DNA from: Paracoccaceae bacterium | GTDB lineage: Bacteria; Pseudomonadota; Alphaproteobacteria; Rhodobacterales; Rhodobacteraceae | Assembly: GCA_017854675.1 (NCBI GenBank) | Contig: JAFMHE010000007.1 | Span: forward strand, 1-42,143 | Length of the DNA stretch: 42,143 nucleotides | Direction of reading: 5' to 3' | Part shown: one piece after another, positions 34,225 to 42,143 of the stretch | How positions within the stretch are numbered: position 1 is the stretch's first letter | Layout of the letters: every line of letters begins with the position of its first letter | Notes under the pieces: generated by a model | What the model saw: only the letters and a program-made list of their open reading frames with translations | The model's database searches: none | What the model was told of the DNA's origin: nothing | Position numbers and translations under genes: made by a program

Positions 34225-34385
34225 CCGTTCAGGCTGATGCGGCTGACGAGACTTGCTACCAATCCCTGCTCGCCGGCCTGAATTGACGCGATGACAACGA
34301 TCAAGAGGCCAATGGCGGTAGCCGTCGGAATGATCCAGTCTACGCGCGCGGCGATTCGGCGCTTTTGCAGCGGTTTTCTGTCCAT
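34221..34385 (-). CDS. Small single-helix membrane protein (54 aa)
   Basis: A 54-codon gene ends inside the DUF1501 stop (4-bp convergent overlap). The protein starts with a strongly basic stretch (MDRKPLQKRRIAARVDW), then one membrane helix at about residues 18-36, then a short polar tail. Positive residues before the helix predict an N-in orientation. AAGGG sits 7 nt before the ATG at 34385. The basic-DW-helix pattern resembles short Flp-pilin-like hypothetical proteins of Rhodobacteraceae, but it lacks a clear prepilin cleavage site. I do not know its function. Confidence 0.6.
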   Translation of the reverse strand: MDRKPLQKRRIAARVDWIIPTATAIGLLIVVIASIQAGEQGLVASLVSRISLNG

Positions 34386-34540
34386 CCTACGCCCTTCGCT
34401 CTTGCAGGTCGCCCCACCTGATCCTTGTGTGGAAATATGGCAAATCTGGGCAGGGGATGGGTCTGTTTAAGGGCAATCAGCGGCAGGCGGGCCGTTTTTC
34501 AGCACTTGGCGTTCGGCAATGTTCCGCCTAACGTAAAGAT

Positions 34541-35266
34541 ATGACAGCAATATCAAATCCCGCCCGTCCCCGTGGCACTCCTGTTGCCAATTGGAGTGCG
34601 CCGCCCGCACCGCAAGGTGAGGTTCTGAAAGGACGCTATGCTGAGCTTGCGCCGCTGTCCGCAGAAACCCATGCGGCGCTGCTGTACCAGTCTTACGCCG
34701 GGCATGATGCGGTATGGGATTACATGCCATACGGGCCTTTTTCATCGGCTTCGCAGTATCACAGATGGGTGCGCGATCATGCGGGCAAGCCTGACCCGTT
34801 TTTCTATGCGATCCGCAATCTGGAAACTGGGCATTGGGAAGGTGTGGCAAGCTATCTGCGCGTGACGCCGCAAGCCGGATCAATAGAAGTGGGCCACATC
34901 AGCATGTCGCCCGCCCTACAGCAGACCCGCGCCGCGACAGAGGCGATGTTTTTGATGATGCGCTGGGCGTTTGATGCAGGTTACCGGCGGTATGAATGGA
35001 AATGCGACGCGATGAATGCGCCGTCGCGCCGTGCTGCGCAAAGGCTGGGGTTCAGCTATGAGGGTGTTTTCCGTCAGGCGGCGGTCGTCAAAGGGCACAA
35101 CCGGGATACCGCATGGTTCGCCGCGATTGACAGTGAATGGTCATCCTTGCGTGCCGCGTTCGAGGCATGGCTGGCGCCCAGCAATTTCGATGCGTCAGGC
35201 CGCCAGATCGAACGCCTTGGTGATCTGACGGGATTGGTCCGCGCAGCCTCTGATCCGACGCTCTAG
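34541..35266 (+). CDS. GNAT family N-acetyltransferase (RimJ/RimL-like)
   Basis: This 241-aa acetyl-CoA-dependent transferase is of the type that acetylates N-termini of ribosomal proteins or small amines. An N-terminal segment to about residue 30 precedes the fold. Core elements are HWEGVASYLRV (strand), IEVGHISMSP, the acetyl-CoA loop region QQTRAATEAMFLMMRWAFD (about 127-145), and NAPSRRAAQRLGFSYEGVFRQ near 165-185, typical of the RimJ/RimL branch. No Shine-Dalgarno sequence is visible before the ATG. The substrate cannot be inferred. It converges on the receiver-domain gene with only 4 bp between stops. Confidence 0.82.
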   Translation: MTAISNPARPRGTPVANWSAPPAPQGEVLKGRYAELAPLSAETHAALLYQSYAGHDAVWDYMPYGPFSSASQYHRWVRDHAGKPDPFFYAIRNLETGHWEGVASYLRVTPQAGSIEVGHISMSPALQQTRAATEAMFLMMRWAFDAGYRRYEWKCDAMNAPSRRAAQRLGFSYEGVFRQAAVVKGHNRDTAWFAAIDSEWSSLRAAFEAWLAPSNFDASGRQIERLGDLTGLVRAASDPTL

Positions 35267-35270
35267 GCGC

Positions 35271-35990
35271 TTAGATCGCGATCTTTTGGGCAAGACGCTG
35301 TTGGATCATACCGGCAAGGGTCGCAGTTTCAGACGCAGCAGGTTGGCCAAGCGCGCGTTTTTTTGCAAGCTCTACAGCGGCTTTCTCAAGACCGGGATCA
35401 TCCGCTGAACGTGCAACGCCCGTCAGAAACTGTGCGACATAATCCAGAGTGTAATTGTCTTCGGATTCGTCAAGGACATCTGCAATATGAGCGATGTCAT
35501 CACGATATGCGATCCGGTCGGGATGGATAATAGTCTCATCCAGCATGCGCGGTCCCTTGGGCCTGCGCCCTTCGGGTAGCAACGCCAGGACGTTGGTTTG
35601 GAAGGTCGCAAGCGACAGAATCGGTTTCGGAATGAAGCCGTCAGCGCCCGCTGTAATCGCATCGGCGGCCAGATGATCATCCGCCGACATCCCCATAATC
35701 ACCTCGACCCGCGGCAGTGTTGCGGACAATTCTGCAATTAAATCAAGGCCACTGCCATCGGGCAACCCCAGATCAATCATGACGACAGCAGGCCGGTAGA
35801 CGCGCAAATGGCGGCGGGCAGAACGCAGGCAATCGGCCCGTCTGATCCGCGCACCGGAGCGTAGGCACAAAAGGCGGATCGCCTCACAGGCGAAACGGCT
35901 GTCTTCGACAACCAGGACAGTCAGGCCCAAAAGGGGCCGGGCGGCTGTGGGCGCGGGGATATGCGCCACAAGGGGATCATTCGTATCCAT
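35271..35990 (-). CDS. Response-regulator receiver protein with uncharacterised C-terminal region
   Basis: This 239-aa protein has a CheY-like receiver domain at about residues 22-140: acidic pair E29/D30, phospho-acceptor D73 in MIDLGLPDGSG, switch Ser102 and conserved K122 in IPKPI. All residues needed for phosphorylation are present. The C-terminal 95 residues have no DNA-binding or enzymatic motif I recognise; they are helical-looking, with DESEDNYTLDYVAQFLTG and a final KKRALGQPAASETATLAGMIQQRLAQK. It may act by protein-protein contact. GGAG lies 6 nt before the ATG. No histidine kinase is nearby, so it is an orphan in this window. Confidence 0.85.
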   Translation of the reverse strand: MDTNDPLVAHIPAPTAARPLLGLTVLVVEDSRFACEAIRLLCLRSGARIRRADCLRSARRHLRVYRPAVVMIDLGLPDGSGLDLIAELSATLPRVEVIMGMSADDHLAADAITAGADGFIPKPILSLATFQTNVLALLPEGRRPKGPRMLDETIIHPDRIAYRDDIAHIADVLDESEDNYTLDYVAQFLTGVARSADDPGLEKAAVELAKKRALGQPAASETATLAGMIQQRLAQKIAI

Positions 35991-36116
35991 GTCGGCTCCA
36001 ATTCAAAGTCATGAATCAAGATACGCATGGGATGGATAACGGGGGGTTAACGTGCCGCATTGCTCTTGAGGTATCTTACCGCCATAAGCCTCGAAAAGTG
36101 ATATGGAGAAATCAAG

Positions 36117-36521
36117 ATGATTGGCCGTTTGAACCATCTAGCCATTGCAGTGCCTGATTTGGAGGCCGCAGCAGACCAGTACCGCAACGCGCTGGGTGCC
36201 AATGTCGGTGCGCCGCAAGATGAGCCGGATCATGGCGTGACGGTGATTTTCATCGAGCTGCCGAATACCAAGATCGAGCTGCTCTATCCCTTGGGCGAAA
36301 ACAGCCCTATTCAGGGGTTCCTGGACAAAAACCCGGCAGGCGGCATTCACCACATTTGCTATGAAGTTGATGACATCATCGCGGCTCGTGACCACCTGAA
36401 ATCCACGGGCGCGCGCGTATTGGGCACCGGCGAGCCAAAGATCGGCGCGCACGGCAAGCCGGTGATTTTCCTGCACCCCAAGGATTTCAACGGCGCGCTT
36501 GTTGAATTGGAGCAGGTGTAA
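36117..36521 (+). CDS. mce: Methylmalonyl-CoA epimerase
   Basis: This 134-aa VOC-fold enzyme interconverts (2R)- and (2S)-methylmalonyl-CoA, linking propionyl-CoA carboxylase to methylmalonyl-CoA mutase. The N-terminal LNHLAIAVPDLEAA segment carries the first metal-ligand histidine (H7). GGIHHICYEVDDI supplies the second, and LVELEQV at the end the glutamate. Length and layout match the family exactly. It precedes a DUF1467 gene by 2 bp, an arrangement typical of alphaproteobacteria. Confidence 0.93.
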   Translation: MIGRLNHLAIAVPDLEAAADQYRNALGANVGAPQDEPDHGVTVIFIELPNTKIELLYPLGENSPIQGFLDKNPAGGIHHICYEVDDIIAARDHLKSTGARVLGTGEPKIGAHGKPVIFLHPKDFNGALVELEQV

Positions 36522-36523
36522 CT

Positions 36524-36817
36524 ATGGGCCCGGTATCTGGTTTAGTTCTGTATGCGGTTATCTGGTCGATGGTATTCCTGATCGCGCTGCCGATCCGCGT
36601 GCAGACGCAAGGTGATCTGAACGACATCGTGCCGGGCACCCACGCAGGATCGCCCGAGCATCATCACCTCAAGAAAAAGGCGTGGTGGACGACCGCGATT
36701 GCGCTGGTGATATGGGCCATTACGGCAACGATCATCCTGTCAGGGTGGATCACCGTGGACGATGTGGAGAGCTGGTTCCGTGCTGGCGCCTGGTCAGGGC
36801 GTGATACAGATGGGTAA
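36524..36817 (+). CDS. DUF1467 family membrane protein
   Basis: This small 97-aa membrane protein has two predicted helices (about residues 4-23 and 53-75) separated by a polar loop with the family segment ALPIRVQTQGD and a histidine cluster (PEHHHLKKKAWW). DUF1467 genes commonly follow mce in alphaproteobacteria; function is unknown. Its ribosome site lies in the end of mce, and the start is 2 bp after the mce stop, so the two are cotranslated. Its last 68 bp overlap the converging EI24 gene in the opposite direction. Confidence 0.85.
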   Translation: MGPVSGLVLYAVIWSMVFLIALPIRVQTQGDLNDIVPGTHAGSPEHHHLKKKAWWTTAIALVIWAITATIILSGWITVDDVESWFRAGAWSGRDTDG

Positions 36818-37484
36818 AGGTTGCCGCCCCTAGAATCGGAACCAACAGGTTCAGCAGAGGGACGGACAACGGGATCGCCATCAGGGTTCCTGCAGCCCAG
36901 ATGATAGCGCGGTACTGACGGCGCAGATCGCTTGCGGTGCGCCGGTCCACCCAGCGCATGGCGACCATCGTAAAATATTCCCGTCCCAGCAAGAAGCCGT
37001 TGACTGCCCAAAAGATAAGCGGCGCGGCAGGTGGGAAGAAAAGATAAAGCACGATTGCGGCGAGGTTCACCACGACCAGCAGGCCGAAAAAATTAACCGT
37101 ATCGCGCAGCGCGTCGCCAAAAGACACAGAGCCTGTGCGCGGCAAGTCGAGGTAGTGCCTGGCCTCAACAGCGTCGGCAACTTCGTCCAGAAACAGTGAC
37201 GTGATGGCGGACGCGACGGGGATCATCAGAAACGTCGACATGAACAGCAACAGGAACGCCGCCCCCCATGAGAAAAGATCGTTGAGCCATCTGACCTCGC
37301 CCAATATGGGCAGCCAAGCCTCTTCGGGTGTGACTTGATTGATCAGCCAAACGGCTCCGGCGGTGATCCCGATCAGCAGGGCAAGGGTAAGGCCGATGCC
37401 CAGCAAAAATACCCGGCGAAATCGCGGATCGCTTAGCTGTCCCAAAGCCAGCGCAAATGAGCGAAAGATCAGGCCTAGAGCCAT
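36750..37484 (-). CDS. EI24/CysZ-like membrane protein
   Basis: This 244-aa protein of the EI24 family, which includes the sulfate permease CysZ, has four to six membrane segments, for example around residues 25-50, 72-95 and 138-170. Family markers are the N-terminal FRSFALALGQLSDPRFRR, the central MIPVASAITSLFLDEVADAVE and the NGFLLGREYFTMVAMRW segment. It starts 10 bp inside the nitroreductase gene and forms the end of a leftward run from trpS. Its tail overlaps DUF1467 by 68 bp. A sulfate or small-anion role is possible by analogy with CysZ, but many alphaproteobacterial EI24 proteins are uncharacterised. Confidence 0.8.
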   Translation of the reverse strand: MALGLIFRSFALALGQLSDPRFRRVFLLGIGLTLALLIGITAGAVWLINQVTPEEAWLPILGEVRWLNDLFSWGAAFLLLFMSTFLMIPVASAITSLFLDEVADAVEARHYLDLPRTGSVSFGDALRDTVNFFGLLVVVNLAAIVLYLFFPPAAPLIFWAVNGFLLGREYFTMVAMRWVDRRTASDLRRQYRAIIWAAGTLMAIPLSVPLLNLLVPILGAATFTHLYHALTRRQHGTSSPHRPR

Positions 37485-38047
37485 GTTGTGATGCTTTCCA
37501 GATCAGGGCGGGGGCGTTCGGGCGGTGCCGCGGTTTCAGTGCCGATGTGGATCAGGCCTGCGATACGTTCGTGATCCTGTAAGGCCAGTCCGTCCGCCAT
37601 AAAACCCCGGTCATGCGAGGGCCAACCGCTGAGCCAATTTGCGCCCCAACCGGCCGCAAGGGCGGCGTTCAGCAGCGCCAGACAAACGGCACCGGCAGAA
37701 TAGGTTTGTTCCAACGCGGGTATTTTATCAGACATTTTGTGCACTTCGATAACGATCACAGCAAGGCCCCCTTGATCGAACTGGCTGCGCCCTTTGGCAA
37801 TTTGTTCTGCTTCCAAACCAAGGGCCGCGCCCCGCGTTTCGACCACTTCTGCCAACTGTGCCATGGCGGTCTGCTCAACCACGATAAACCGCCATGGTTC
37901 AAGCTTGCCATGATCGGGTGTGCGGGCTGCTGCGGTCAGAAGCGGCATCAGTTCATCGCGGCTGGGCACCGGGCCGGTCAGCGTTTTGGCAGGGCGCGAA
38001 CGGCGCGTCAGCAGAAAGTCGAGAGCGGCAGGATTGGGTGTCGGCAT
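37475..38047 (-). CDS. Nitroreductase family protein (YdjA-like)
   Basis: This 190-aa flavoprotein belongs to the short nitroreductase branch. LTRRSRPAKTL (about 13-23) is the N-terminal FMN-phosphate-binding element. TPDHGKLEPWRFIVVE (about 43-58) and the WGANWLSGWP segment are characteristic of YdjA-like members, and the C-terminal IGLIHIG-type strand ends in a Pro-rich tail. Such enzymes reduce nitro compounds or other electrophiles with NAD(P)H; the natural substrate is unknown. It lies 9 bp after the deacetylase-like gene and overlaps the next gene by 10 bp. Confidence 0.87.
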   Translation of the reverse strand: MPTPNPAALDFLLTRRSRPAKTLTGPVPSRDELMPLLTAAARTPDHGKLEPWRFIVVEQTAMAQLAEVVETRGAALGLEAEQIAKGRSQFDQGGLAVIVIEVHKMSDKIPALEQTYSAGAVCLALLNAALAAGWGANWLSGWPSHDRGFMADGLALQDHERIAGLIHIGTETAAPPERPRPDLESITTWL

Positions 38048-38056
38048 GCGGAAACC

Positions 38057-39163
38057 TTATAGCGAAAGTTGGGTGGCCATGTCGTCAATCGACTGGCGCA
38101 GGAAGGCGTCAAATGCAGGCGCGGGTTGGCGGTATTGAAAAGCACTCAAGAGCGGATCGGGTGCCGTTATTGCACTGCCCGCAAGCGTGGCGATGACGGC
38201 ATGCCCGCAGAAAGGCACATAGGTTTCAGAGTATCCACCCTCGTGCACCAGCACCAGTTTACCGTCACATAAGGTCGTAGCGGTGTCCATGATGGCTTGG
38301 GTCATCTCGGCAAAGGTCTGCGAGGTGCATTGCATTCGTGCCAAAGGGTCGGTCATGCCTGCGTCATAGCCACAGGCGACGACGATCAGATCGGGTTTGA
38401 AATCCGTCAGTGCCGGGATTACGACCCTGTTGAGGGCGTGCATATAGGCGGTGTGGCCGCAGCCCGCGTGTAGGGGCAAGTTGATGTTGTATCCCTCGCC
38501 CTTGCCTGCGCCGCGATCGGTCAGCGCGCCCGTGGTCGCGGGATAATTGCCCTGCTGGTGCAGCGAGATCGTCAGCACATCATCACGATCATAAAACACC
38601 GCTTCGGTGCCGTTGCCATGATGCACGTCCCAGTCCAGCACGGCGACACGTTTGGCGGTGCCTTTTGCCAACGCGGCCTCGATCCCGATGGCGATATTGG
38701 CCATCAGACAGAACCCCTGCGGCCCGTCCGGTGTGCAATGATGCCCCGGCGGGCGGCTGAGCGCGTAGGCGTTTTGCAGCGCGCCTGTGGCGACCGCTTC
38801 AATGGCAGCAAGGGTCAGCCCGGCGGAAAGAGCCGCGATTTCATAGCCACCTTTGGCGAAAGGGGCGTGGTGCCCAATCTCGCCACCGCCTGCGTCTGAC
38901 AGTGCTTTGAAGGCATCAAGGTAGTGGGCGGGATGGACGCGCAGCAGATCGTCGCGTGTGGCGGGCGGGGCGCTGCGCAGGTCAAGCGCGCGGCTGAGGC
39001 CTGTGACGTCCATCAGGCTTTTCAGGCGGCGCTTTGTCTCGGGGCTTTCCGGCAGGCCACCTGCAGCCAGCGGCTGGACAAGGCCACCGATGGGCATGGT
39101 CGAGGCATAGTTGCCACCCGCGTGCCAAAAGCACATTTCATCCCAGAAAAATCCGGTCGTCAT
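38057..39163 (-). CDS. Histone deacetylase-like amidohydrolase
   Basis: This 368-aa zinc hydrolase belongs to the arginase/deacetylase superfamily, in the class II HDAC-like branch. The catalytic His pair is in RPPGHHCTP (H141, H142). Zinc ligands are D179 and H181 in DWDVHHGNGTE and the aspartate in CGYDAGMTDPLARM. The transition-state tyrosine is in HEGGYS. The DPLARM segment is close to bacterial HDAH and acetylpolyamine amidohydrolases, so an acetylated polyamine or other acylamide is the likely substrate. I choose the ATG at 39163, with AAGGGG 8 nt upstream, over a GTG seven codons earlier. It leads into the nitroreductase and EI24 genes with 9-bp or negative spacing. Confidence 0.9.
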   Translation of the reverse strand: MTTGFFWDEMCFWHAGGNYASTMPIGGLVQPLAAGGLPESPETKRRLKSLMDVTGLSRALDLRSAPPATRDDLLRVHPAHYLDAFKALSDAGGGEIGHHAPFAKGGYEIAALSAGLTLAAIEAVATGALQNAYALSRPPGHHCTPDGPQGFCLMANIAIGIEAALAKGTAKRVAVLDWDVHHGNGTEAVFYDRDDVLTISLHQQGNYPATTGALTDRGAGKGEGYNINLPLHAGCGHTAYMHALNRVVIPALTDFKPDLIVVACGYDAGMTDPLARMQCTSQTFAEMTQAIMDTATTLCDGKLVLVHEGGYSETYVPFCGHAVIATLAGSAITAPDPLLSAFQYRQPAPAFDAFLRQSIDDMATQLSL

Positions 39164-39239
39164 GATAGTCGCCCCTTTTTTCACTGCGTTGAAATTGGCG
39201 CAGTGTCAGGGGATTGTCCATGGTCTGCTGTGATGGTGC

Positions 39240-40268
39240 TTAGCTGACCATGCCGACGATATCATAGGTCTTCTTGAGGATTGGCGCTGTGATCTCGCGG
39301 GCCTGCAGCGCCCCTTTGGCAAGGATGCGGTCAATCTCTGCAGGGTCGCTCATCAGGCGCGCCATCTCTGATGAGATCGGCGCCAGCTTTGCAACGGCCA
39401 GTTCTGCGAGCTGCGGTTTGAACGTGCCAAACTGCTGGCCACCCACGTCGGCCAGAACTTGGTCAACGGTTTGTTCATTCAAGGCGGCATAGATGTTAAC
39501 CAGATTGCGCGCCTCAGGGCGGTTCTCAAGACCAGCGGCCTCTGACGGGAGGGCGTCAGGGTCTGTTTTGGCCTTGCGAATTTTCTTGGCGATGGTGTCC
39601 GCATCATCGGTCATATTAATGCGGGAGGCGTCGGAAGGATCGGATTTCGACATCTTTTTCGACCCATCGCGCAGGGACATGACGCGGGTTGCGGCCCCTT
39701 CGATCACAGGTTCCGTGATCGGAAAGAAATCAACGCCGTAGTCGTGGTTGAACTTGGCCGCGATGTCGCGGGTCAGTTCAAGGTGTTGTTTCTGGTCTTC
39801 GCCCACGGGCACATGGGTGGCGTGGTAGACAAGGATGTCTGCGGCCATCAGCGCAGGGTAGCCGAAAAGGCCGAGAGATACCTTTTCGGTGTTCTTGCCT
39901 GCTTTGTCCTTGAACTGGGTCATGCGGCCCATCCAGCCCATGCGGGCGACACAGTTGAAAATCCAGCCCAGTTGCGCATGTTCAGGCACTTGGGACTGGT
40001 TGATCAGGATGGATTTGTCAGGTGAAATGCCGGAGGCAATAAAACCGGCGGCCAGTTCACGTGTGTTGTGGCGCAGATCGGCAGGGTCCTGCCAGACGGT
40101 GATCGCGTGCAGGTCCACCATGCAATAAACAGTCTCGAAGTCCTCATCTTGCATTGAGACAAAGCGTTTGATCGCGCCCAGATAATTGCCCAAGGTCAGA
40201 CCGCCCGAGGGTTGAATACCGGAAAAGACGCGCGGAGTGAACTTTGAGGCGGGAGCAGTATCGGACAT
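39240..40268 (-). CDS. trpS: Tryptophan-tRNA ligase
   Basis: This 342-aa class I synthetase charges tRNA-Trp. The ATP-binding HIGH-type motif appears as GNYLG in [14 protein letters not shown] (about residues 20-33), and KMSKS lies near 211-215. The intervening [17 protein letters not shown] region and the [16 protein letters not shown] segment are characteristic of TrpRS. Its length is normal. It is downstream of murJ in the usual alphaproteobacterial arrangement, with the rhomboid-like gene inserted between them on the other strand. Confidence 0.96.
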   Translation of the reverse strand: MSDTAPASKFTPRVFSGIQPSGGLTLGNYLGAIKRFVSMQDEDFETVYCMVDLHAITVWQDPADLRHNTRELAAGFIASGISPDKSILINQSQVPEHAQLGWIFNCVARMGWMGRMTQFKDKAGKNTEKVSLGLFGYPALMAADILVYHATHVPVGEDQKQHLELTRDIAAKFNHDYGVDFFPITEPVIEGAATRVMSLRDGSKKMSKSDPSDASRINMTDDADTIAKKIRKAKTDPDALPSEAAGLENRPEARNLVNIYAALNEQTVDQVLADVGGQQFGTFKPQLAELAVAKLAPISSEMARLMSDPAEIDRILAKGALQAREITAPILKKTYDIVGMVS

Positions 40269-40348
40269 GGGGGCGGACCTTATGGGGCTGGCACTGAGGT
40301 TGCGCTGGGCTTAATGACGACACGTACCCCCGTCAAGGAGCGCCACCC

Positions 40349-41035
40349 ATGCAAGATCCAAATCTGGAACCTCCGATGAACCCTTTGCCGCCTATGGTGT
40401 GGCTGGTGTTTCTTGCCATTGCGGGCGTTGAGGCAGGATTGTCTTTGGGTGAGGCCGGGATGATCGGCGGCCCGGGCGCGATTGGCTGGCGGCTGGGATT
40501 TGTGCGGGATTACGGGTTTTCGGGACAGATTTTTGATTGGATGGTCGCGAACGGGCAGTGGCCGATGGCGGAACTGCGCAGGGTGGTGACCTATCCGTTT
40601 GTCCATCTGGGGTTCACGCATGCGCTGTTTGCGATGGTTTTGCTGTTGGCGCTGGGCAAGTTGGTGGCCGAAGGCATGGGACAGCTGGTATTTCTGGCGA
40701 TCTTTGTCGTGTCCGGTGTCGGGGGTGCGGTGATCTACGGCTTGTTGCTGGATGATCCGGTGTGGATGGTCGGGGCCTACCCCAGCGTTTACGGGCTGAT
40801 CGGTGGCTATTCGTTTGTCATGTGGCGGCAGTTGGCAGGTACGGGCACACAGCAGTACCGGGCATTCACGTTGATTGCGTTTTTGATGGGAGTTCAGCTG
40901 ATCTGGGGGATATTGTTCGATACGGGCACGCAATGGGTCGCGGAACTGGTGGGGTTCTTTGTGGGCTTCGGGCTTTGTTTTTTGTTGGCCCCTGGGGAGT
41001 GGGCCAAGATACTTGGTCAGATCAGGCGCCAGTGA
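40349..41035 (+). CDS. Rhomboid-family membrane protein lacking key catalytic residues
   Basis: This 228-aa protein has about six membrane helices and the rhomboid layout. The serine motif appears as GAYPSVYG (Ser146), and the loop-1 region reads FVHLGFTHALFAM with histidines 86 and 91. Two active-site positions differ from GlpG: the oxyanion Asn of the HxxxN motif is Ala95, and the catalytic His of the AHxxG motif in the last helix is Glu199 (AELVGFFVGF). I would therefore expect no protease activity, though the fold seems intact. It might bind membrane substrates like other pseudorhomboids. It lies between trpS and murJ, on the opposite strand to both. Confidence 0.82.
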   Translation: MQDPNLEPPMNPLPPMVWLVFLAIAGVEAGLSLGEAGMIGGPGAIGWRLGFVRDYGFSGQIFDWMVANGQWPMAELRRVVTYPFVHLGFTHALFAMVLLLALGKLVAEGMGQLVFLAIFVVSGVGGAVIYGLLLDDPVWMVGAYPSVYGLIGGYSFVMWRQLAGTGTQQYRAFTLIAFLMGVQLIWGILFDTGTQWVAELVGFFVGFGLCFLLAPGEWAKILGQIRRQ

Positions 41036-41088
41036 TCAGCGCGGATGTCGTTTTAGAGTTTATTTAGAAAATTGAAGGGCAAGAGGGG

Positions 41089-42143
41089 TCAGCTTGTGCG
41101 GCGCACGGCACCTTTGAATTCTGACAGGCGGAAGGCGCCGATCAGGTGGCCGATGCCGAAATAGCTGACAGCGCCGATGGTAAGGAGGGCGATGAGCCCG
41201 AGGCCGCGCCACCATGGCATGCCAAGCACGGGTTGCAGGATCACGTTTCCGGCCCAAAGCGCCACACCCATTGCAAGCGATGCAGCCAGGATGCGCCAGA
41301 TGCGTTTGTGAAAACGCGCGTCAAATTTTGCCGCTGTGCCGTAGCGTCTTGCGCCAATCGCAAGGCAGGCGAACATGGTCCAACCGGCGAGCGTGGTGGC
41401 GATGGCGGGGGCGATCCATCCGATGAAGGGGGCAAGGCCAACCGCAAGGGCAGCGTTCACCACCATTGCGACGAGGGCAAAGTGAAACGGGCGGCGGGTA
41501 TCCTCGCGGGCGAAGTACACCGGTTGCAGGATTTTTTGCAGGACAAAAGCAGGCAGGCCGAGGCCGTAAATCAGCACGGCTGTAGCGATGGCGGCGGTGT
41601 CATCTACGGATGATGCGCCCCGTTGAAACAGGACTGAGACAAGGGTGAAGGGGATCACCATAAGGGCGACGGCAGATGGGATCGTCAGCGCGAGCGAGAT
41701 TTCAGCGGCACGTGACAGCGCGGTATGTGCGCCTGTGTCATCGCCCGCGCGAAGGCGACGTGACAAATCCGGCAACAGGACGATGCCAACGGCGATGCCC
41801 ACGACGCCCAAGGGAAGTTGGTAGAGCCGGTCAGCGGCGAACAGCCATGAGACAGCGCTCTCGTATTGGCTGGCGACCAGTTGGCCTACCACGAGGTTGA
41901 TCTGCATCACGCCTGAGGCAAGCGCTGCGGGCAGGGCGATGACAAGCATCGCTTTCATGTCCGGGGTCCAGCGCGGGCGGCCGGGGCGCAAGTTGAAACC
42001 GGCATCTGTTGCAGCGCGCCATGTGAGGGCCAGTTGTGCGATACCTGCCAATGGGATTGACCAAATCAGCCAGTTGATCACGTCACCACCGATGAGCGCA
42101 CCGGCGACCATGGCGGTGATGACGAAGATATTAAGCAAAACAG
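41089..42143 (-). CDS. murJ: Lipid II flippase MurJ (partial)
   Basis: The C-terminal 350 residues or so of the MurJ/MviN peptidoglycan lipid II flippase; the start lies beyond the right edge. The frame is open to the edge. Typical family segments are SGVMQINLVVGQLVASQ, the LYQLPLGVVGIAVGIVLLPDLSR helix, and ALMVIPFTLVSVLFQRG with its periplasmic arginine. About ten membrane helices are visible. murJ next to trpS is a common alphaproteobacterial arrangement. Confidence 0.93.
   Translation of the reverse strand, partial: VLLNIFVITAMVAGALIGGDVINWLIWSIPLAGIAQLALTWRAATDAGFNLRPGRPRWTPDMKAMLVIALPAALASGVMQINLVVGQLVASQYESAVSWLFAADRLYQLPLGVVGIAVGIVLLPDLSRRLRAGDDTGAHTALSRAAEISLALTIPSAVALMVIPFTLVSVLFQRGASSVDDTAAIATAVLIYGLGLPAFVLQKILQPVYFAREDTRRPFHFALVAMVVNAALAVGLAPFIGWIAPAIATTLAGWTMFACLAIGARRYGTAAKFDARFHKRIWRILAASLAMGVALWAGNVILQPVLGMPWWRGLGLIALLTIGAVSYFGIGHLIGAFRLSEFKGAVRRTS

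Noticed and set aside
34506-34541. Leaderless promoter for the GNAT gene (TTGGCG, 17 bp, TAACGT)
   Set aside because: The lack of a ribosome site is real, but the -10 matches consensus at only three positions, so the promoter call is too weak.

Overview
The window is a chromosomal segment of an alphaproteobacterium of the order Rhodobacterales, most likely a marine member of the Roseobacter group. This rests on the taurine cluster (tauR, xsc, pta, tpa, tauABC joined to soeAB), an alphaproteobacterial SOS box of the form GAAC-N7-GAAC ahead of imuA-imuB-dnaE2, a methylmalonyl-CoA epimerase/DUF1467 pair, and the murJ/trpS neighbourhood. Gene density is high. I see no prophage, insertion sequence, CRISPR array, rRNA or tRNA.

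Positions 1-17.5 kb hold a two-part taurine (C2 sulfonate) dissimilation system. The left part reads leftward: xsc, pta, a TauE/SafE-type exporter, soeA, soeB (cut by the left edge), with tauR just upstream. The right part is tpa (leftward) and tauABC (rightward) sharing a 700-bp divergent control region. Together they encode uptake (TauABC), transamination to sulfoacetaldehyde (Tpa), cleavage to acetyl phosphate and sulfite (Xsc), entry into acetyl-CoA (Pta), and removal of sulfite by export and by oxidation (SoeABC). Between the two parts lie a LysE-type exporter, a Tat-exported PhoX phosphatase and a small VOC protein. Degenerate direct repeats of a CTGGACYTAA-like sequence, 22-23 bp apart, lie in front of xsc, tpa and tauR. 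Their positions suggest activation of xsc and tpa and autorepression of a probably leaderless tauR mRNA.

Positions 17.5-26.2 kb hold a DEAD-box RNA helicase with a long basic tail, a MarR regulator with a palindrome over its predicted promoter, and the SOS mutagenesis cassette imuA-imuB-dnaE2. A possible 53-codon ORF bridges imuB and dnaE2. Positions 26.3-29.5 kb hold a selenium module: an NADH-dehydrogenase-like/SelD fusion facing, and overlapping by 8 bp, the tRNA 2-selenouridine synthase gene mnmH. Positions 29.7-36.8 kb hold aspS (probably non-discriminating), a DUF1800/DUF1501 pair, a 54-aa membrane protein missed by usual length cut-offs, a GNAT acetyltransferase, a receiver-domain protein, and mce with a DUF1467 gene. 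Positions 36.7-42.1 kb hold a leftward run trpS, histone-deacetylase-like amidohydrolase, nitroreductase, EI24/CysZ-like membrane protein, then a rightward rhomboid-like gene that lacks key catalytic residues, and murJ cut by the right edge.

Most of the content belongs to known families. The least explained items are the large extra domain in TauC, the TauR repeat architecture and leaderless tauR promoter, the degenerate rhomboid, the altered P-loop of MnmH, and the small ORFs. I did not find a wholly new multi-gene system.
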